This document shows positions 55,338-63,815 of a stretch of 64,000 nucleotides of DNA, piece by piece. Where the stretch lies: the NCBI GenBank assembly GCA_016717005.1, contig JADJUF010000008.1, positions 77,501-141,500 on the forward strand, read 5' to 3'. The DNA comes from Myxococcales bacterium (GTDB lineage Bacteria > Myxococcota_A > Polyangia > Haliangiales > Haliangiaceae). The notes below the pieces were generated by a model. That model was not told the origin of the DNA, searched no databases, and saw only the letters and a program-made list of their open reading frames with translations. Every line of letters begins with the position of its first letter. Within the stretch, counting starts at the first letter, position 1. The position numbers were made by a program, and so were the translations under genes.

Positions 55338-56155
55338 CCGCCGCGGGCGTGACCGCCCCGCGCCTGCGCGCGCGCCTGGCCGCGGTCGCCGCCGAGGATC
55401 GCGCGGCGCTGATCGTCTACCTGACCGCGGGCGACCCGTCGCCGGCCGCGACCGCCGACGTGATCGCGGCCGCGGCGCGCGGCGGCGCCGACGTGGTCGA
55501 GCTGGGCGTGCCGTTCTCGGATCCGTCGGCCGACGGCCGCGCGATCCAGGCGGCGATGGAGCGGGCGCTCGCCGCCGGCGGCGGGCTGGTCAGCGCGCTG
55601 GCCGCGGTCGCGGCGGCGCGCGCGGCCGGCGTCGACGTGCCGATCGTCCTGTTCGGCTACTACAACCCGATCTTCGTCTACGGCGTCGAGCGGTTCGCCG
55701 CGGAGGCCGCCGCGGCCGGCGTCGACGCGGCGCTGACCGTCGATCTACCGATCGAGGAGCTCGACGAGCTGGCCGCGCCGCTGGCCGCCCAGGGCCTCGG
55801 CGTCGTGCCGCTCTTGGCGCCGACGTCGACGCCCGCGCGCGTCGCCCGGCTGCGCGCGCTGGCGCCGCCGTTCGTCTACTACATCTCGCTGACCGGCGTG
55901 ACCGGCGCCGCGTTCGATCCGGCCCGGGTCGCCGGCGATCGCATCGCGACGATCCGCGCCGCCACCGGCGCGCCGGTCGCGGTCGGGTTCGGCATCAAGA
56001 CCCCGGCCGACGCGGCCGCGGTCGCGGCGGTCGCCGACGCCGTCGTGGTCGGCTCGGCGGTGGTCGAGCGGATCGGCGCGGCCGGCGCCACCGGCGCGGC
56101 CGCGGCGGTCGAGGCGTTCGTGGGCGAGCTGCGCCAGGCGATGACGCGCGGCTAG
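55334..56155 (+). CDS. trpA: Tryptophan synthase alpha chain
   Basis: 273 aa TIM barrel that cleaves indole-3-glycerol phosphate and channels indole to TrpB. Catalytic Glu is in VVELGVPFSDPSADGRAIQ, followed by DVPIVLFGYYNPIFVYG, LTVDLPIEE (catalytic Asp position), PLLAPTS, YYISLTGVTG and VGFGIKTPADA. Last gene of the operon, convergent with the DUF721 gene with only 13 bp between, so termination must occur in or near that gap. Confidence 0.95.
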
Positions 56156-56168
56156 CGGCAAGGCCGCG

Positions 56169-56682
56169 TCAGCGGTCGTGGCGGGTCCGCACGTCGCGGA
56201 TGAGCGCCGCCAGCTCGGGGTCGTCGACCAGCGCGGCCTCGCGCGCGATCGCGGCCGCGCGCTCCGGGCGGCGCCGGCGTCGCGACCCGTCGGGGCGGCG
56301 GACGGCGCCGATCACGATCGCGCCGCAGCCGCGCCAGGGGATCGCCGCCGTCGACCAGGCGCGCGGCGCCGAAGTGCAGGCGCAGCTCGGTCACCGTCGG
56401 CGGATCGCCCAGGCCGGCGTTGATGTCGGCGATGACCCGGTCGCGCAGCAGCCGGAGCTCCTGCATCCAGGTCGAGGTCTTGACCCACACCGACAGCACG
56501 CCGTTGCGCAGGCCGTCGGGCGCGGTCACGCGCGCGATCTGTGGCCCCACCAGCGTCGCCCACTCGATCAGGATCCGGTGCGCCCGCACCTCGGGCGTCA
56601 GGTGGTGGAGGTCGATCAGGTCGCGGAGCAGCGCCTCGACCGGCAGGGTGTCGCGGACGCGCGGGTACGCGTCGCGGGCCAT
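56169..56682 (-). CDS. DUF721 (DciA-like) domain protein, frame interrupted
   Basis: About 171 aa when bridged. The N-terminal half has the DUF721 pattern: VEALLRDLIDLHHLTPEVR, ILIEWATLVGPQIARVTAP, GVLSVWVKTSTWMQELRLL. The family includes the DnaB-loading helper DciA. The frame then goes Arg-rich, but in another frame clean coding resumes (ERAAAIAREAALVDDPELAAL and IRDVRTRHDR) and stops at 56169. A one-base change near 56330 would join them; the rejoined gene no longer overlaps trpA. It follows the PilZ gene after 2 bp on the minus strand. Confidence 0.75.
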
Positions 56683-56684
56683 CG

Positions 56685-57305
56685 CTACTCGACGACCAGG
56701 CGCCGCACCAGCTCGCGCAGGCGGCGCGCGCCGTCGCCGTCGCGGCTGACGAACCGCAGCCCGGCCGCGCCCTGGGGCGTGTGGTAGCTGACCCGCGCCG
56801 CCACCGTCATCGCGGCCGCGGCGCCGGGCGGGGTGATCTCGAGCACGACCTCGGCGCCGATCGGCGGCGGCACGTCGGCGGTCAGCAGCGCGCCGCCGGC
56901 GCTGACCTCGACCAGCGACCCGGTCTCGAACGCCAGCTGCTCGCCGGCGCGGAACCGCACCGCCACCGTCAGCGGGAAGCGATCGTGCTTGCGGCGCGGC
57001 ACGTCGGCGATGCGGCCGTCGAGGGCGTTGCCGATGAAGTCGCGCTTGTGCTCCTCGCCGGTGGCGAAGTGGACGCTGGCGCCGGCCCGCACCCGCAGGC
57101 GCGGCAAGGCCGGGCGCCACGAGTGGACCGCGCCGCGGAACACCACCTTGTTGGGCAGCGACGGCGCGGTGACCTCGACCAGCACCTCCTCGCCATCGCC
57201 GACCTTGTCGGTCGTGGGCACGAACAGCGTGTCGGGGGCGACCCCGGCGGCGATCAGCTCGCGCCACTCGTCGGCAGTGCGGACGCGGAGGCGGAGCAGG
57301 CGCAT
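56685..57305 (-). CDS. PilZ-domain protein
   Basis: 206 aa. An N-terminal beta-rich region (DTLFVPTTDKVGDGEEVLVE) looks like the PilZN/YcgR-N type. The C-terminal PilZ domain has RRKHDRFPLTVAVRF (RxxxR type, about residue 105) and GSLVEVSAGGALL (D/N/E-x-S-x-x-G). It would bind c-di-GMP and influence motility or secretion. The stop lies 2 bp before the DUF721 start, so they share a transcript. Two-part layout distinguishes it from the small PilZ protein at 15801-16142. Confidence 0.85.
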   Translation of the reverse strand: MRLLRLRVRTADEWRELIAAGVAPDTLFVPTTDKVGDGEEVLVEVTAPSLPNKVVFRGAVHSWRPALPRLRVRAGASVHFATGEEHKRDFIGNALDGRIADVPRRKHDRFPLTVAVRFRAGEQLAFETGSLVEVSAGGALLTADVPPPIGAEVVLEITPPGAAAAMTVAARVSYHTPQGAAGLRFVSRDGDGARRLRELVRRLVVE

Positions 57306-57354
57306 GTCGAGAACGCTACAACAAGACCTGCCCGGATTGAACCCTATCGGCGCC

Positions 57355-58077
57355 TCACCGAGATCCCAGGCGCAGCCGCCAGACCTGGCTCATCGCCTCG
57401 ACGAAGATCTTCCGGGACATCTTCGACTGCCCGATCCGGCGATCGACGAAGACGATCGGCACCTCGACCACGGTCAGACCAGCCTGCAGCGCCCGGTACT
57501 TCATCTCGATCTGGAACGAGTAGCCGTTCGAGCGGATCGCGTCGAGGTCGATGGTCTCGAGCGCGCGCCGCCGGTAGCAGATGAAGCCGGCGGTGACGTC
57601 GCGCAGCTTGACGCCGAGGATCGTGCGCGCGTACAGGCTGCCGCCGCGCGAGATCAGCTTGCGGCCCAGGCCCCAGTTGCGCGTGCCGCCGCCCGCGACG
57701 TAGCGCGAGCCGATCACCACGTCGGCGCCGGCCACCGCCCGCTGGTACAGCCCCGGCAGGTAGCTCGGGTCGTGGCTGAAGTCGGCGTCCATCTCGAACA
57801 GGTAGTCGTAGCCGCGGCCCAGGCCCCAGCGGAACCCGTCGAGGTACGCGGTGCCGAGCCCGAGCTTGCCGGGCCGGTGCAGCACGTGGACCCGGGGATC
57901 CCGCGCGGCCAGCTCGTCGAGCAGCTCGCCGGTGCCGTCGGGCGAGTTGTCGTCGACGAACAGCAGCTCGCCGCCGGGCAGCGGCGGCAGGAAGTGGCGG
58001 ACGACGTCCTCGACGTTGCCGCGCTCGTTGTAGGTCGGGACGATGATCAGCGCGCGGGGAGCTGCCGGCTCGGACAT
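57355..58077 (-). CDS. Polyprenol-phosphate glycosyltransferase (DPM1-like GT2)
   Basis: 240 aa. Transfers mannose or a similar sugar from a GDP-sugar to a polyprenol phosphate on the cytoplasmic side. Conserved GT2 blocks: ALIIVPTYNERGNVEDVV, LLFVDDNSPDGTGELLDELA, FEMDADFSHDPSYLPG (DxD-type), IGSRYVAGGGTRNWGLGRKL, and VTAGFICYRRRALETI. No C-terminal membrane helices are present, so it belongs to the soluble DPM1 form. Start ATG 58077 is preferred over an in-frame upstream start for its fit to the family N terminus. It is upstream of PilZ and DUF721 genes on the same strand. Confidence 0.88.
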   Translation of the reverse strand: MSEPAAPRALIIVPTYNERGNVEDVVRHFLPPLPGGELLFVDDNSPDGTGELLDELAARDPRVHVLHRPGKLGLGTAYLDGFRWGLGRGYDYLFEMDADFSHDPSYLPGLYQRAVAGADVVIGSRYVAGGGTRNWGLGRKLISRGGSLYARTILGVKLRDVTAGFICYRRRALETIDLDAIRSNGYSFQIEMKYRALQAGLTVVEVPIVFVDRRIGQSKMSRKIFVEAMSQVWRLRLGSR

Positions 58078-58110
58078 CGCGCGCACCATACCCGATCGCG
58101 CGCCGGGCGA

Positions 58111-58395
58111 TCAGCTGCGGCGGGCGCGACCGCGCCGACGCGGCTCGCTGTCCTCGTCGTCGTTCGCGGCCTCGCTCTCGGCCAGCGCCGCCAGCCGGGC
58201 GTCGATGGCGTCGAGCCGCGCGACCAGGGCCGCGACCTCGGTGGCGCTCGGCAGGTCGAGCGCGGCCCGCAAGCGGGCGAGGGTGGCGGCGACGCGCGAG
58301 CGGACGGCGGTCGTGGTGGCGGTCCAGCGCACGGCGATCGCGTGCGGGATCTGGGCGGACGGAGCGGGCTCGGCGGTGGCGGTGGTGGTCGTCAT
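58111..58395 (-). CDS. Small helical protein, phasin-like
   Basis: 94 aa, no signal peptide. A Thr/Ala start is followed by a long amphipathic helix region (AATLARLRAALDLPSATEV then LVARLDAIDARLAALAESEA) and a basic tail ending in RRRGRARRS. The pattern (heptad Leu/Ala with an ATEVAALVARLDAID segment) resembles C-terminal helices of PHA-granule-associated phasin-type proteins. The Arg-rich tail could bind nucleic acid or membrane. The match is weak. ATG 58395 follows a relatively AT-rich upstream region with promoter-like motifs. Confidence 0.55.
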   Translation of the reverse strand: MTTTTATAEPAPSAQIPHAIAVRWTATTTAVRSRVAATLARLRAALDLPSATEVAALVARLDAIDARLAALAESEAANDDEDSEPRRRGRARRS

Positions 58396-58491
58396 GGGAC
58401 CGACGTTAATGCGTTGCGTCATTTCTGCAAGATGTAAAGATCGTTCATGAAACGAACTCGCGTCAGGGGCGGGGGCTGGTAGAACCGCACC
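58396..58491. promoter_or_regulatory. Divergent intergenic promoter region
   Basis: This 96-bp gap is noticeably richer in A/T than its surroundings (TTAATGCGTTGCGTCATTTC and TGTAAAGATCGTTCATGAAA). On the plus strand TTGCGT-15 bp-TAAAGA could drive the aminotransferase gene. On the minus strand TTGCAG-16 bp-TAACGT could drive the phasin-like gene. Motifs are by eye only. Confidence 0.35.
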
Positions 58492-59346
58492 ATGCCGGCG
58501 ATGGCGTCGATCGATGGCGAGGTCACGCCGCTGGCGCGGGCCGCGATCCCGGTGACCGACCGCGGCCTCTTGTTCGGCGACCACGTCTTCGAGATCGCGC
58601 GCGCCCAGCGGGCGTGGCTCGTCGACGGCGACGCCCACCTCGCCCGCCTGGCGAGGTCAGCGGCGGCGTGCGGCCTGCCTCCGCCGGCCGCGGCCCTGGG
58701 CGCCTGGATCGCCGCGACGATCGACGCCGCGGCCGAGCCCGCCGCGGTGGCGCGGGTGATCTGGACCGCCGGCGACGGCACCGCGGTCCGGCGCCGGCGC
58801 GCGCAGCCCGGGCGCGCGGTCGTGCTCGTCGAGCCGTTCACGCCCAGCCCGAGCGTCGGCGTGCGGCTGGTGACCCGGACCGTCGAGCGCTGCGGGCGCA
58901 CCGGCGCGCTCGTCCCGGCCGGCGCCAAGACCGGGAGTTACCTGGCGAGCGTGCTGGCCCTCGCGGCGGCCGACGCGGTCGGCGCCGACGACGCGCTGCT
59001 GGTGGATCCCGACGACCGCGTGCTCGAGACCGCGACGTCGAACGTGGCGATCGTCGAGGGTGGCCGCGTGACGATCGCCGACGGGCCCGTGCTGCTCGGC
59101 GTCACCGCCGCCCGGCTGGTCCAGCTGCTGTCCGCGGACGGCGTCGCGATCGCGCGTGGGTTGGTCACGCGGGCGCGGCTCGATCGGGCCGACGAGGTGT
59201 TCACGACCAGCAGCCGCCGCGGCGTCACGGCCGTCCTCGCGATCGATGGCGCCGTCAAGGGCTTCGGCCCGACCACCCGTCGCGCGATCGATCGGTACGA
59301 CGGGTGGATCACCAGCGGCCGTGCGGGGCCGCCGCTCGCGCTATAG
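58492..59346 (+). CDS. Class IV aminotransferase
   Basis: 284 aa of the BCAT/D-amino-acid transaminase/aminodeoxychorismate-lyase fold. RGLLFGDHVFEIARAQRAWL gives the N-terminal signature; the PLP Lys lies in PAGAKTGSYLASVLAL; then LLVDPDDRVLETATSNVAIV and GVTAARLVQLLSADG are family blocks. TSSRRGVTAVLAIDG closes the active site. It could be PabC (ADC lyase), BCAT or D-amino-acid transaminase; the sequence does not settle this. The nearby trpG could pair with a PabC role, but pabB is not in the window. ATG 58492 follows a GGGGGCTGG region 8-15 nt upstream. Confidence 0.85.
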   Translation: MPAMASIDGEVTPLARAAIPVTDRGLLFGDHVFEIARAQRAWLVDGDAHLARLARSAAACGLPPPAAALGAWIAATIDAAAEPAAVARVIWTAGDGTAVRRRRAQPGRAVVLVEPFTPSPSVGVRLVTRTVERCGRTGALVPAGAKTGSYLASVLALAAADAVGADDALLVDPDDRVLETATSNVAIVEGGRVTIADGPVLLGVTAARLVQLLSADGVAIARGLVTRARLDRADEVFTTSSRRGVTAVLAIDGAVKGFGPTTRRAIDRYDGWITSGRAGPPLAL

Positions 59347-59355
59347 TCGCGCGCC

Positions 59356-61065
59356 ATGGCCCGCCGTGACGCCCGCCAGGTCCGCGACGAAGCCGCACGT
59401 GCGGCCGCCGAGGGCAAGCACCGCAAGGCGGTCGAGTGCTACCTCGAGCTCGAGCGCCTCGAGCCGAGCGAGCCCAACTGGCCCAAGCGGGCGGCGGAGA
59501 GCTACCGCCGGCTCGATCGTGAGCGCGAGGCGGTCGCCGCCTACGAGCGCGCGATCGAGCGCTACGTCCAGGGCGGCTTCATGGTCCAGGCGATCGCGGT
59601 GTGCAAGGTGATCCTGTCGCTCGAGCCGGGGCACGACAGCGCCAAGCGTCGGCTCGCGACGATGAGCGAGCAGCAAGACGCCGGCCGGTCCCAGGCCGGG
59701 GCGCTGGCCGATCGCCACCTGTCGCTGCACGGCCTGCCGGTGGTCGAGATGCTGCGCGCCAGCGAGCCGACGCGCGGCCGCCCCACGACGACCCCGCCGT
59801 CGGTGTCGTTCGTCCGCCCCGCGGTCCAGGCGCCGCCGCCCGAGCCCGCCACGTCCGCGACCGCGACCGCGACCGAGGGCGAGTTCACCCTCGACGGCAC
59901 CGAGGAGCCCCGCGACGCCGTCGAGGAGGACGGCCGCGAGCGCTCGGGGTCGCACATCACGATCGATCGCGGCGCGCCGCTCGACTCGGTGGCGCTGGCC
60001 ACGGTCATGCCGGGCGCCGAGGCCGAGGTCGACGATCGCGGCGAGTCGTCCGGCATCATGGTCATCCCGATCGACGACGAGCCGTTCGAGGATGGCCCGT
60101 CGATCGAGATCTTCTCGTCGCTCGTGGCCGGCGAGGGCGACAGCGACGCCGGCATCGAGATCGAGCACGGCGACGACCCCGAGGAGCTGTCGATCGACGA
60201 CCTCGAGGAGGTGCCGCTCCTGGCCGAGCCGAAGGCGTACTCGGAGTCGGCCCGCAAGGCGCTGGCGGCGACGCCGCTGTTCGCGAGCCTGTCGTCGGCA
60301 GCGCTCGAGTCGCTGATCGAGCGGCTGGCGCTGGTCGATCTCGTCGACGGCGACACGCTGTTCCGCCAGGGGGACGCCGGCACGACGCTGTACGTCGTGG
60401 TCGACGGCGAGGTCGCGGTCGTCAGCGAGGGGCCGCCGCGGATCGAGGTGTCGCGGCTCGGCCCCGGCGCCTTCTTCGGCGAGGTCGCGCTGGTGACCGA
60501 GCAGCCGCGGTCGGCGACGATCGAGGCCACCGCGACCACGCAGCTGCTCGCGATCGATCGCGACGTGATCGCGGCGCTGGTGTCGGACCACGCCGACGTG
60601 CTGCCGGTGATCCTGCGGTTCCTGCGCGAGCGGCTGGTCGACCGGCTGGTGCAGACCCACCCCCTGTTCGCGCCGTTCGCTGACGCTGATCGGCGGTACC
60701 TGGTCAGCCGCTTCAAGTTCCTCGAGATCGAGCCCGGCACGACGATCACGCAGCAGGGCGTCAAGGCCCAGGGCCTGTACGCGCTGCTGGCGGGGCAGGT
60801 CGACGTGCTGCGCGACAACGCGCCGATCGCCGCGCTCGGGCCGGGTGAGCTGATCGGCGAGACCTCGCTCCTGTCCGGGGAGCCGAGCCAGATCACGGTG
60901 CGGACCCGACCCAAGTGCCTGGCGCTGTGCCTGCCGGCGACCGACTTCCGCGAGATCATCATGACCCACCCGCAGGTGCTCTCGTACATCGGCGAGCTGG
61001 TCGAGGAGCGCGAGCGCAACTTCGCGTCCCGGATCTCGGCCAGCACCCGCGCCAAGATGGTGTGA
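59356..61065 (+). CDS. TPR protein with two cyclic-nucleotide-binding domains
   Basis: 569 aa. N-terminal TPR-like region (about residues 10-110: AAAEGKHRKAVECYLELERL), a long acidic linker with DDEPFEDGPSIEIFS and IEHGDDPEELSIDDLEEV, and two CNB domains. CNB1 (about 305-410) has GDTLFRQGDAGTTLYVVVDG and GPGAFFGEVALVTEQPRSAT; CNB2 (about 440-545) has GTTITQQGVKAQGLYALLAG and GELIGETSLLSGEPSQ. CNB1 keeps the E...R phosphate cassette (GEVAL..QPRSAT). No output DNA-binding domain exists, so this is a soluble scaffold or sensor. The ABC1-kinase gene starts one base after the stop. Confidence 0.85.
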   Translation: MARRDARQVRDEAARAAAEGKHRKAVECYLELERLEPSEPNWPKRAAESYRRLDREREAVAAYERAIERYVQGGFMVQAIAVCKVILSLEPGHDSAKRRLATMSEQQDAGRSQAGALADRHLSLHGLPVVEMLRASEPTRGRPTTTPPSVSFVRPAVQAPPPEPATSATATATEGEFTLDGTEEPRDAVEEDGRERSGSHITIDRGAPLDSVALATVMPGAEAEVDDRGESSGIMVIPIDDEPFEDGPSIEIFSSLVAGEGDSDAGIEIEHGDDPEELSIDDLEEVPLLAEPKAYSESARKALAATPLFASLSSAALESLIERLALVDLVDGDTLFRQGDAGTTLYVVVDGEVAVVSEGPPRIEVSRLGPGAFFGEVALVTEQPRSATIEATATTQLLAIDRDVIAALVSDHADVLPVILRFLRERLVDRLVQTHPLFAPFADADRRYLVSRFKFLEIEPGTTITQQGVKAQGLYALLAGQVDVLRDNAPIAALGPGELIGETSLLSGEPSQITVRTRPKCLALCLPATDFREIIMTHPQVLSYIGELVEERERNFASRISASTRAKMV

Positions 61066-61066
61066 C

Positions 61067-62371
61067 GTGAGCGACGAGACCCGCGCGCGCCTGCGCCGCC
61101 GCCTCGGCGCCGACGCGCGGGTCGGCCTGGCCCGGATCTGGGCTCGCGCCAAGCAGATCGTCACGACCGATCCGACCTCCGCCGATCACGACGATCGGAT
61201 CGTCGACGAGGCCGCCGAGCGCGAGCTGGCGCGCCACGCCGGCGTGCTCAAGGGCGGCGTCGCGAAGGTGGCGCAGCTGCACGCCTACACCGGGCGCGGC
61301 GCGCCGGCCGAGCTGCGGGCGCTCTGGGACGCGGCCCCGGCCGCGGCGTCGGCGGCGATCGCGGAGGTGGTCCTGGCCGAGCTGGGCGCGCCGCCCGAGG
61401 AGATCTTCGCCGAGTGGGATCCGTCGCCGATCGCGGCCGCCTCGCTCGGGCAGGTCCACGCCGCCCGTGACGCCGACGGCCGCGCCCTCGCCGTCAAGGT
61501 GCAGTACCCCGGCATCGCGGACGCGCTGACCGCCGACGTCGCGTCCGACGGGTTCGTGCGCCGGCTCGCGGGGCTGCCGCTGGGCCACGCGCTGTCGGCG
61601 CCGGCGCTCGCGGCGATCCGCGCGGCGATCGTCGGCGAGCTCGACTACCGGGCCGAGGCCGACGCGCTCGAGCGGGCGGCCGCGGCCTGGGCCGGCGATC
61701 CGGCGATCGCGATCCCGGCGGTCGATCGCGCGCGCTCGACCGGACGGGTGCTGACGATGGCGCGGGCGCCGGGGTTGCCGCTGGCCGAGCTGCCGGCGGG
61801 CGACGGGGCGCTGCACGCCGAGGTCGCGCTGGCGATCGTGCGGTTCGCCTGGGGCACGCCGCTCAACCACGGCTTCTTCAACGCCGATCCCAACCCCGGC
61901 AACTACCTGGTGAGCCAGGGCGACCCGGTCCGGGTGTGGTTCCTCGACTTCGGCTGCACCGTCGAGCTCGACGCCGACGCCCGGGCCGCCGATCGCGCGA
62001 TCTGGCAGGGCATCCTCGACGAGGATCCGTTCGCCGGCGCCGAGCGCTTCCGCATGGCCCTGGCCGCCGCCGGGATCCTGCACACGACCTCATCGCTGTC
62101 GACGGTGGTCCACCGCGACTGGGAGCGGGCGCTGGCGGCGCCGTTCGCGACCGACGCGCCGTTCGCCTGGGATCGGCACTACGCGGGCGAGCTGACCGCC
62201 GCCACCCGCGACGTGCTGGCCGCCGGCGGCCTGGCCCTGCCACCGGCCGTGACGCTCCTGTGGCGTCAGCGCATGGGCGTGGCCTCGGTCCTCGGCATGC
62301 TCGAGCCCCGGGCGCACTTCCGCCGCGCCCTCGCCACGACCCTGGGCCCCAACAAGCACGCCCTGCGCTGA
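61067..62371 (+). CDS. ABC1/ADCK/UbiB-family kinase-like protein
   Basis: 434 aa. Atypical kinases linked to ubiquinone/menaquinone biology. ADCK features in order: HAGVLKGGVAKVAQL (KxGQ-type region reading KGG.AKVAQ), PIAAASLGQVHAA (Ala-rich loop), AVKVQYPG (Lys and P-loop), ELDYRAEADALERAA, FFNADPNPGNYL (catalytic) and FLDFGCTVEL (DFG). All nucleotide-binding residues appear kept. GTG 61067 lies one base after the stop of the CNB protein gene, so they form a two-gene unit; whether cNMP sensing controls lipid-quinone function is a hypothesis. A large inverted-repeat element begins 33 bp after the stop. Confidence 0.88.
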   Translation: MSDETRARLRRRLGADARVGLARIWARAKQIVTTDPTSADHDDRIVDEAAERELARHAGVLKGGVAKVAQLHAYTGRGAPAELRALWDAAPAAASAAIAEVVLAELGAPPEEIFAEWDPSPIAAASLGQVHAARDADGRALAVKVQYPGIADALTADVASDGFVRRLAGLPLGHALSAPALAAIRAAIVGELDYRAEADALERAAAAWAGDPAIAIPAVDRARSTGRVLTMARAPGLPLAELPAGDGALHAEVALAIVRFAWGTPLNHGFFNADPNPGNYLVSQGDPVRVWFLDFGCTVELDADARAADRAIWQGILDEDPFAGAERFRMALAAAGILHTTSSLSTVVHRDWERALAAPFATDAPFAWDRHYAGELTAATRDVLAAGGLALPPAVTLLWRQRMGVASVLGMLEPRAHFRRALATTLGPNKHALR

Positions 62372-62403
62372 CCCGCCCGCGTCGACGCGATCAGTCGACG
62401 AGC

Positions 62404-63164
62404 GGCGGGAGGCGCTGCGGGGTGGCGCGGGTCCCCTCGGGCCGCGGCTCGGGGCGCCCGGCACAACGCGAGCGGAGTGCCGCACCACGACCGTCCGGCG
62501 CCCGCCCACCCGGGCCGTGGAACTTACGCGTCCGACGGAGACCCGGACCACCCCTGCGCTCGCCGGTGCTCGTGGCGATCGCCGCGGCGATCGTCCAGTG
62601 CGCGACGCACCCATGACGGGCGGCGGGCTCCCCGCCGGAGCCCCGGACCGCTCGCCGGTGCTCGTGGCGATCGCCGCGGCGATCGTCCAGTGCGCGACGC
62701 ACCCATGACGGGCGGCGGGCTCCCCGACGGAGCCCCGGACCGCCCGCCGGTGCTCGTGGCGCTCGCCGCGGCGATCGTCCAGTGCGCGATCGCACCCATG
62801 ACGGGCGGCGGGCTCCCCGACGGAGCCCCGGACCGCCCGCCGGCGCCCGTGGCGCTCTCCGCGCGGATCACCGCGGTCGCGTCGTCCAGCGGAACGTCCC
62901 CCGCGGCCCTCGTCGCGCTGCCCCAACGGTGGTGTCGTACCCGCGTCCTTCCCGCGATCCGATCGCGTCGCGCGCTCGAACACCGCGGCGATCGCCACAG
63001 TCGTCGCGAGCGCAGGGGTGGTCCGGGTCTCCGTCGGACGCGTAAGTTCCACGGCCCGGGTGGGCGGGCTCCGGATGTCGTGGTGCGGCACCCCGCTCAC
63101 GTCGAGCCGGGCCCCCCGAACCGCGGCCCGAGGGGACCCGCGCCACCCCCAGCGCCTCCCGCCT
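62404..63164. repeat. Inverted-repeat (foldback) element with 92-bp tandem core
   Basis: The left arm (62404-62563) and right arm (63006-63164) are inverted copies of about 160 bp, identical over the inner 60 bp (GTGGAACTTACGCGTCCGAC and flanks) and imperfect outward; similarity continues weakly another 40 bp inside. Between them lie three 92-bp tandem units (repeat points 62566, 62658, 62750) and a diverged fourth at 62843. Each unit has the 18-bp palindrome CGATCGCCGCGGCGATCG (exact in units 1 and 2) and a GGGCTCC...GGAGCCC hairpin. No transposase or credible gene is inside. It fills the gap between the ABC1 gene and the beta-barrel gene. Confidence 0.9.
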
Positions 63165-63175
63165 CCAGCGATCCG

Positions 63176-63751
63176 CTATCGCGCCCCGCCGTACGTGTAG
63201 CGTAGGAAGGCGCGGACCTCGACCCCCGAGAGCGCGTCGAAGCCCGGCGCGAGCCAGTACTCGCCGCCGAGGCCGAGCGCGTAGTGCCGGTTCTGGAGCT
63301 GGTACTCGAAGCCGCCGCCGCCGGCGACGAGCAGCGAGAACCGCTCGTCGGGATCCTGGACGCCGACCTTGGCCAGGACGTTCGAGGACAGCATCGCCGC
63401 GCCGGCGCCCCCCTCGACGTAGAGCGCGATCGCGTTCAGGCGCGCGGTCACGCGCGCGTCGGCGCGGGCGCGGTAGAGCTGGACGTACTCGCCCTCGGGC
63501 GGGGCCGGCACGGTCGCGGCGTGGGTCGACGACCCGGCCGCGACGCCGACCGAGAACCACGAGAACAGATCGGTGCCGAGCCGCAGCGCCAGCGCCGGCC
63601 CGGGCTGGACCCAGGCGCTCTTCGCGGCCAGCGCGCCGCCGCCGCCGAGGCCGACCTCGGCGAACACGCCCTTGCTGGCGGGCCGGGCGTGCGCCACCGC
63701 GGGCGCGACCGCGGCCGCGGCCAGGACCAGAACGACGGCCAGACGGGGCAT
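63176..63751 (-). CDS. Outer-membrane beta-barrel-like protein
   Basis: 191 aa from ATG 63751, chosen because it begins a signal peptide (LAVVLVLAAAAVAPAVAHA); an in-frame earlier start at 63787 lacks that fit. The mature part has alternating strands (GVFAEVGLGGGGALAAKSAW, LALRLGTDLFSWFSVGVAAG, FSLLVAGGGGFEYQLQNRHY) ending in an aromatic-containing terminal strand (FLRYTYGGAR), typical of small barrels. Similar proteins accompany gliding and envelope functions in myxobacteria, but no specific role is assignable. The gene ends 11 bp from the foldback element. Confidence 0.78.
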   Translation of the reverse strand: MPRLAVVLVLAAAAVAPAVAHARPASKGVFAEVGLGGGGALAAKSAWVQPGPALALRLGTDLFSWFSVGVAAGSSTHAATVPAPPEGEYVQLYRARADARVTARLNAIALYVEGGAGAAMLSSNVLAKVGVQDPDERFSLLVAGGGGFEYQLQNRHYALGLGGEYWLAPGFDALSGVEVRAFLRYTYGGAR

Positions 63752-63815
63752 CGCCAAAACTGTCGTCGCCGGGGCGCGCGCCGTCAAGTCGTCGCCGTCG
63801 TGATCGCGGGGGTGA

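Noticed and set aside
62551..62900. CRISPR or gene within the foldback element
   Set aside because: The 92-bp units are tandem and lack spacers; the short frames starting MTGGG in each unit are repeat-derived with no independent support.
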